A stretch of 5,090 nucleotides of DNA from Clostridiales bacterium (GTDB taxonomy: Bacteria; Bacillota; Clostridia; Peptostreptococcales; Anaerovoracaceae). The stretch's first letter is position 1; each line of letters opens with the position of its first letter. This document shows, in pieces, positions 4,519-5,090 of this stretch. Location: the NCBI GenBank assembly GCA_009778945.1, contig WRFF01000130.1, positions 1-5,090 of the forward strand. The letters are read 5' to 3'. The notes beneath the pieces were generated by a model that was not told where the DNA came from, made no database searches, and saw only the letters and a program-made list of their open reading frames with translations. Both the position numbers and the translations under genes were made by a program.

Positions 4519-5090
4519 TCAATCCTCTGTCAGAGGCTTATCCTTGTATTCCGCGTAGATCTCGGGCAGGATCGCCGCGAGGTTGGAATACTCGACCACA
4601 TTGTGGAAAGCGAGCCCCATCGGCGCCTCGATCGGAATATGTACGAAAGGCGGCGTTACATTATAAGCCTTTCCTTCGACGATGCGCGCGCCCATCCAAA
4701 AGCGCGTGCGGAACTCGATCCCGCCTTCGATCTCGCGCATGGTGTGCATCATGACGGCGGGCGATTTGAACCCCGCGGGCGCGAGCCGAAATTCGCTCGT
4801 GCCGTAGCCGCCGACGATCTCTTTCGTCGGGGAGTTCTTATACTTGTCCATGTCAAAGCCCATATCGCAAACTTTGAGGAAGCGGATCACGATATTTTCC
4901 TCCCCGCCGCCCGTGTTCTCGACGACGAAGTGGGCGACATCCGTAAACTTGTCCGCAAGCGGCACGTCCGGGTTCGCGAGCTTCCTGCGATCCTGGCCGG
5001 AGACCGCGATGGCGGTATGAAACGGAGGGCACCAGATGCGGTAACGCAGATTGCCGCCGGCCGCATGCCAGGCAAACCACCATCGCATCA
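4519..5090 (-). CDS. DAPG hydrolase (PhlG) family carbon-carbon hydrolase, C-terminal part, start outside window
   Basis: About 190 C-terminal residues are visible and the frame runs off the window. The ATG at 5088 is probably internal, since RWWFAWH lies in mid-protein in this family. Recognisable segments, counted from that Met, are RWWFAWH (2-8), LRYRIWCPPFH (14-24), VAHFVVE (51-57), GGIEFRTRFWMG (122-133) and LAFHNVVEYSNLAAILPEIYAEYKD (about 159-183). Together they match the DAPG_hydrolase family. That family includes Pseudomonas PhlG, which cleaves an acetyl group from 2,4-diacetylphloroglucinol, and phloretin hydrolase of the gut bacterium Eubacterium ramulus. Both are metal-dependent retro-Claisen-type hydrolases. 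H8, H24, E125 and H162 are candidate metal or catalytic residues; their roles are not assigned. In an anaerobe, a role in breaking down plant phenolics is more likely than antibiotic degradation, but the real substrate is unknown. A terminator follows directly, so this gene is not cotranscribed with its neighbour except by readthrough. Confidence 0.82.
   Translation of the reverse strand, partial: MRWWFAWHAAGGNLRYRIWCPPFHTAIAVSGQDRRKLANPDVPLADKFTDVAHFVVENTGGGEENIVIRFLKVCDMGFDMDKYKNSPTKEIVGGYGTSEFRLAPAGFKSPAVMMHTMREIEGGIEFRTRFWMGARIVEGKAYNVTPPFVHIPIEAPMGLAFHNVVEYSNLAAILPEIYAEYKDKPLTED

Noticed and set aside
3194..4558. Long plus-strand open frame of about 450 codons
   Set aside because: It lies antisense to the radical SAM gene, which has clear family motifs. 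The plus-strand translation is Arg/Pro-rich, has no recognisable domain, and crosses the operon promoter and the terminator.
4422..4754. Plus-strand frame starting at an ATG after an AAGGA-like site near 4414
   Set aside because: The ribosome-binding-like match is attractive and the first residues (MRKFKELHLGK) look protein-like. However, the frame soon enters the antisense of the terminator and of the DAPG-hydrolase gene, with Arg/Pro/Ser-rich shadow composition.

Overview
This 5,090-base window holds a run of genes that all lie on the minus strand. Coding sequence is visibly GC-rich, while the gaps between genes are AT-richer. The gene content points to a GC-rich anaerobic member of the Bacillota, probably class Clostridia: a TIGR03916/TIGR03915-type radical SAM pair, an aroB-aroA pair, and a DAPG/phloretin-hydrolase-type enzyme. 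That placement is inferred from family distribution, not from any marker gene.

In the direction of transcription (high to low coordinates), the window opens with the C-terminal part of a DAPG hydrolase (PhlG-like) carbon-carbon hydrolase (4519-5090), closed by a clear intrinsic terminator (4465-4498). An extended -10 promoter (4387-4415) follows. A near-consensus Bacillota LexA/DinR box (4373-4384) sits over its predicted start site. This promoter drives a two-gene operon: a radical SAM protein with a C-terminal helix-hairpin-helix (2798-4351), then a DUF4130/TIGR03915 protein (2086-2826) that overlaps it by 29 bases. Both families are annotated only as putative DNA repair or modification factors. 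The candidate SOS box, and a QISLW peptide resembling a sliding-clamp-binding motif in the radical SAM tail, each support a DNA repair role.

A gap of about 700 bases (1389-2085) separates this operon from the shikimate genes. It holds two nearly identical 41-base hairpin repeats (1822-1862 and 1895-1935), a third hairpin with the same TTGTCAC/GTGACAA arm core (1521-1556), and what looks like the wreck of a DUF559/Vsr-like endonuclease domain gene (1556-1748). It reads as an old mobile-element or repeat-insertion zone.

The window ends with a shikimate pathway pair. aroB (324-1388) encodes 3-dehydroquinate synthase and may be transcribed without a leader from an extended -10 element directly before its ATG. 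Four bases after its stop begins aroA (EPSP synthase), which leaves the window at base 1. The aroA product carries an unusual N-terminal extension of about 35-40 residues built from eight imperfect five-residue repeats. The two enzymes catalyse steps 2 and 6 of the chorismate pathway.

The strongest candidate for something under-described is the LexA-box-controlled radical SAM plus DUF4130 operon. The aroA N-terminal minisatellite and the hairpin repeat family come next.
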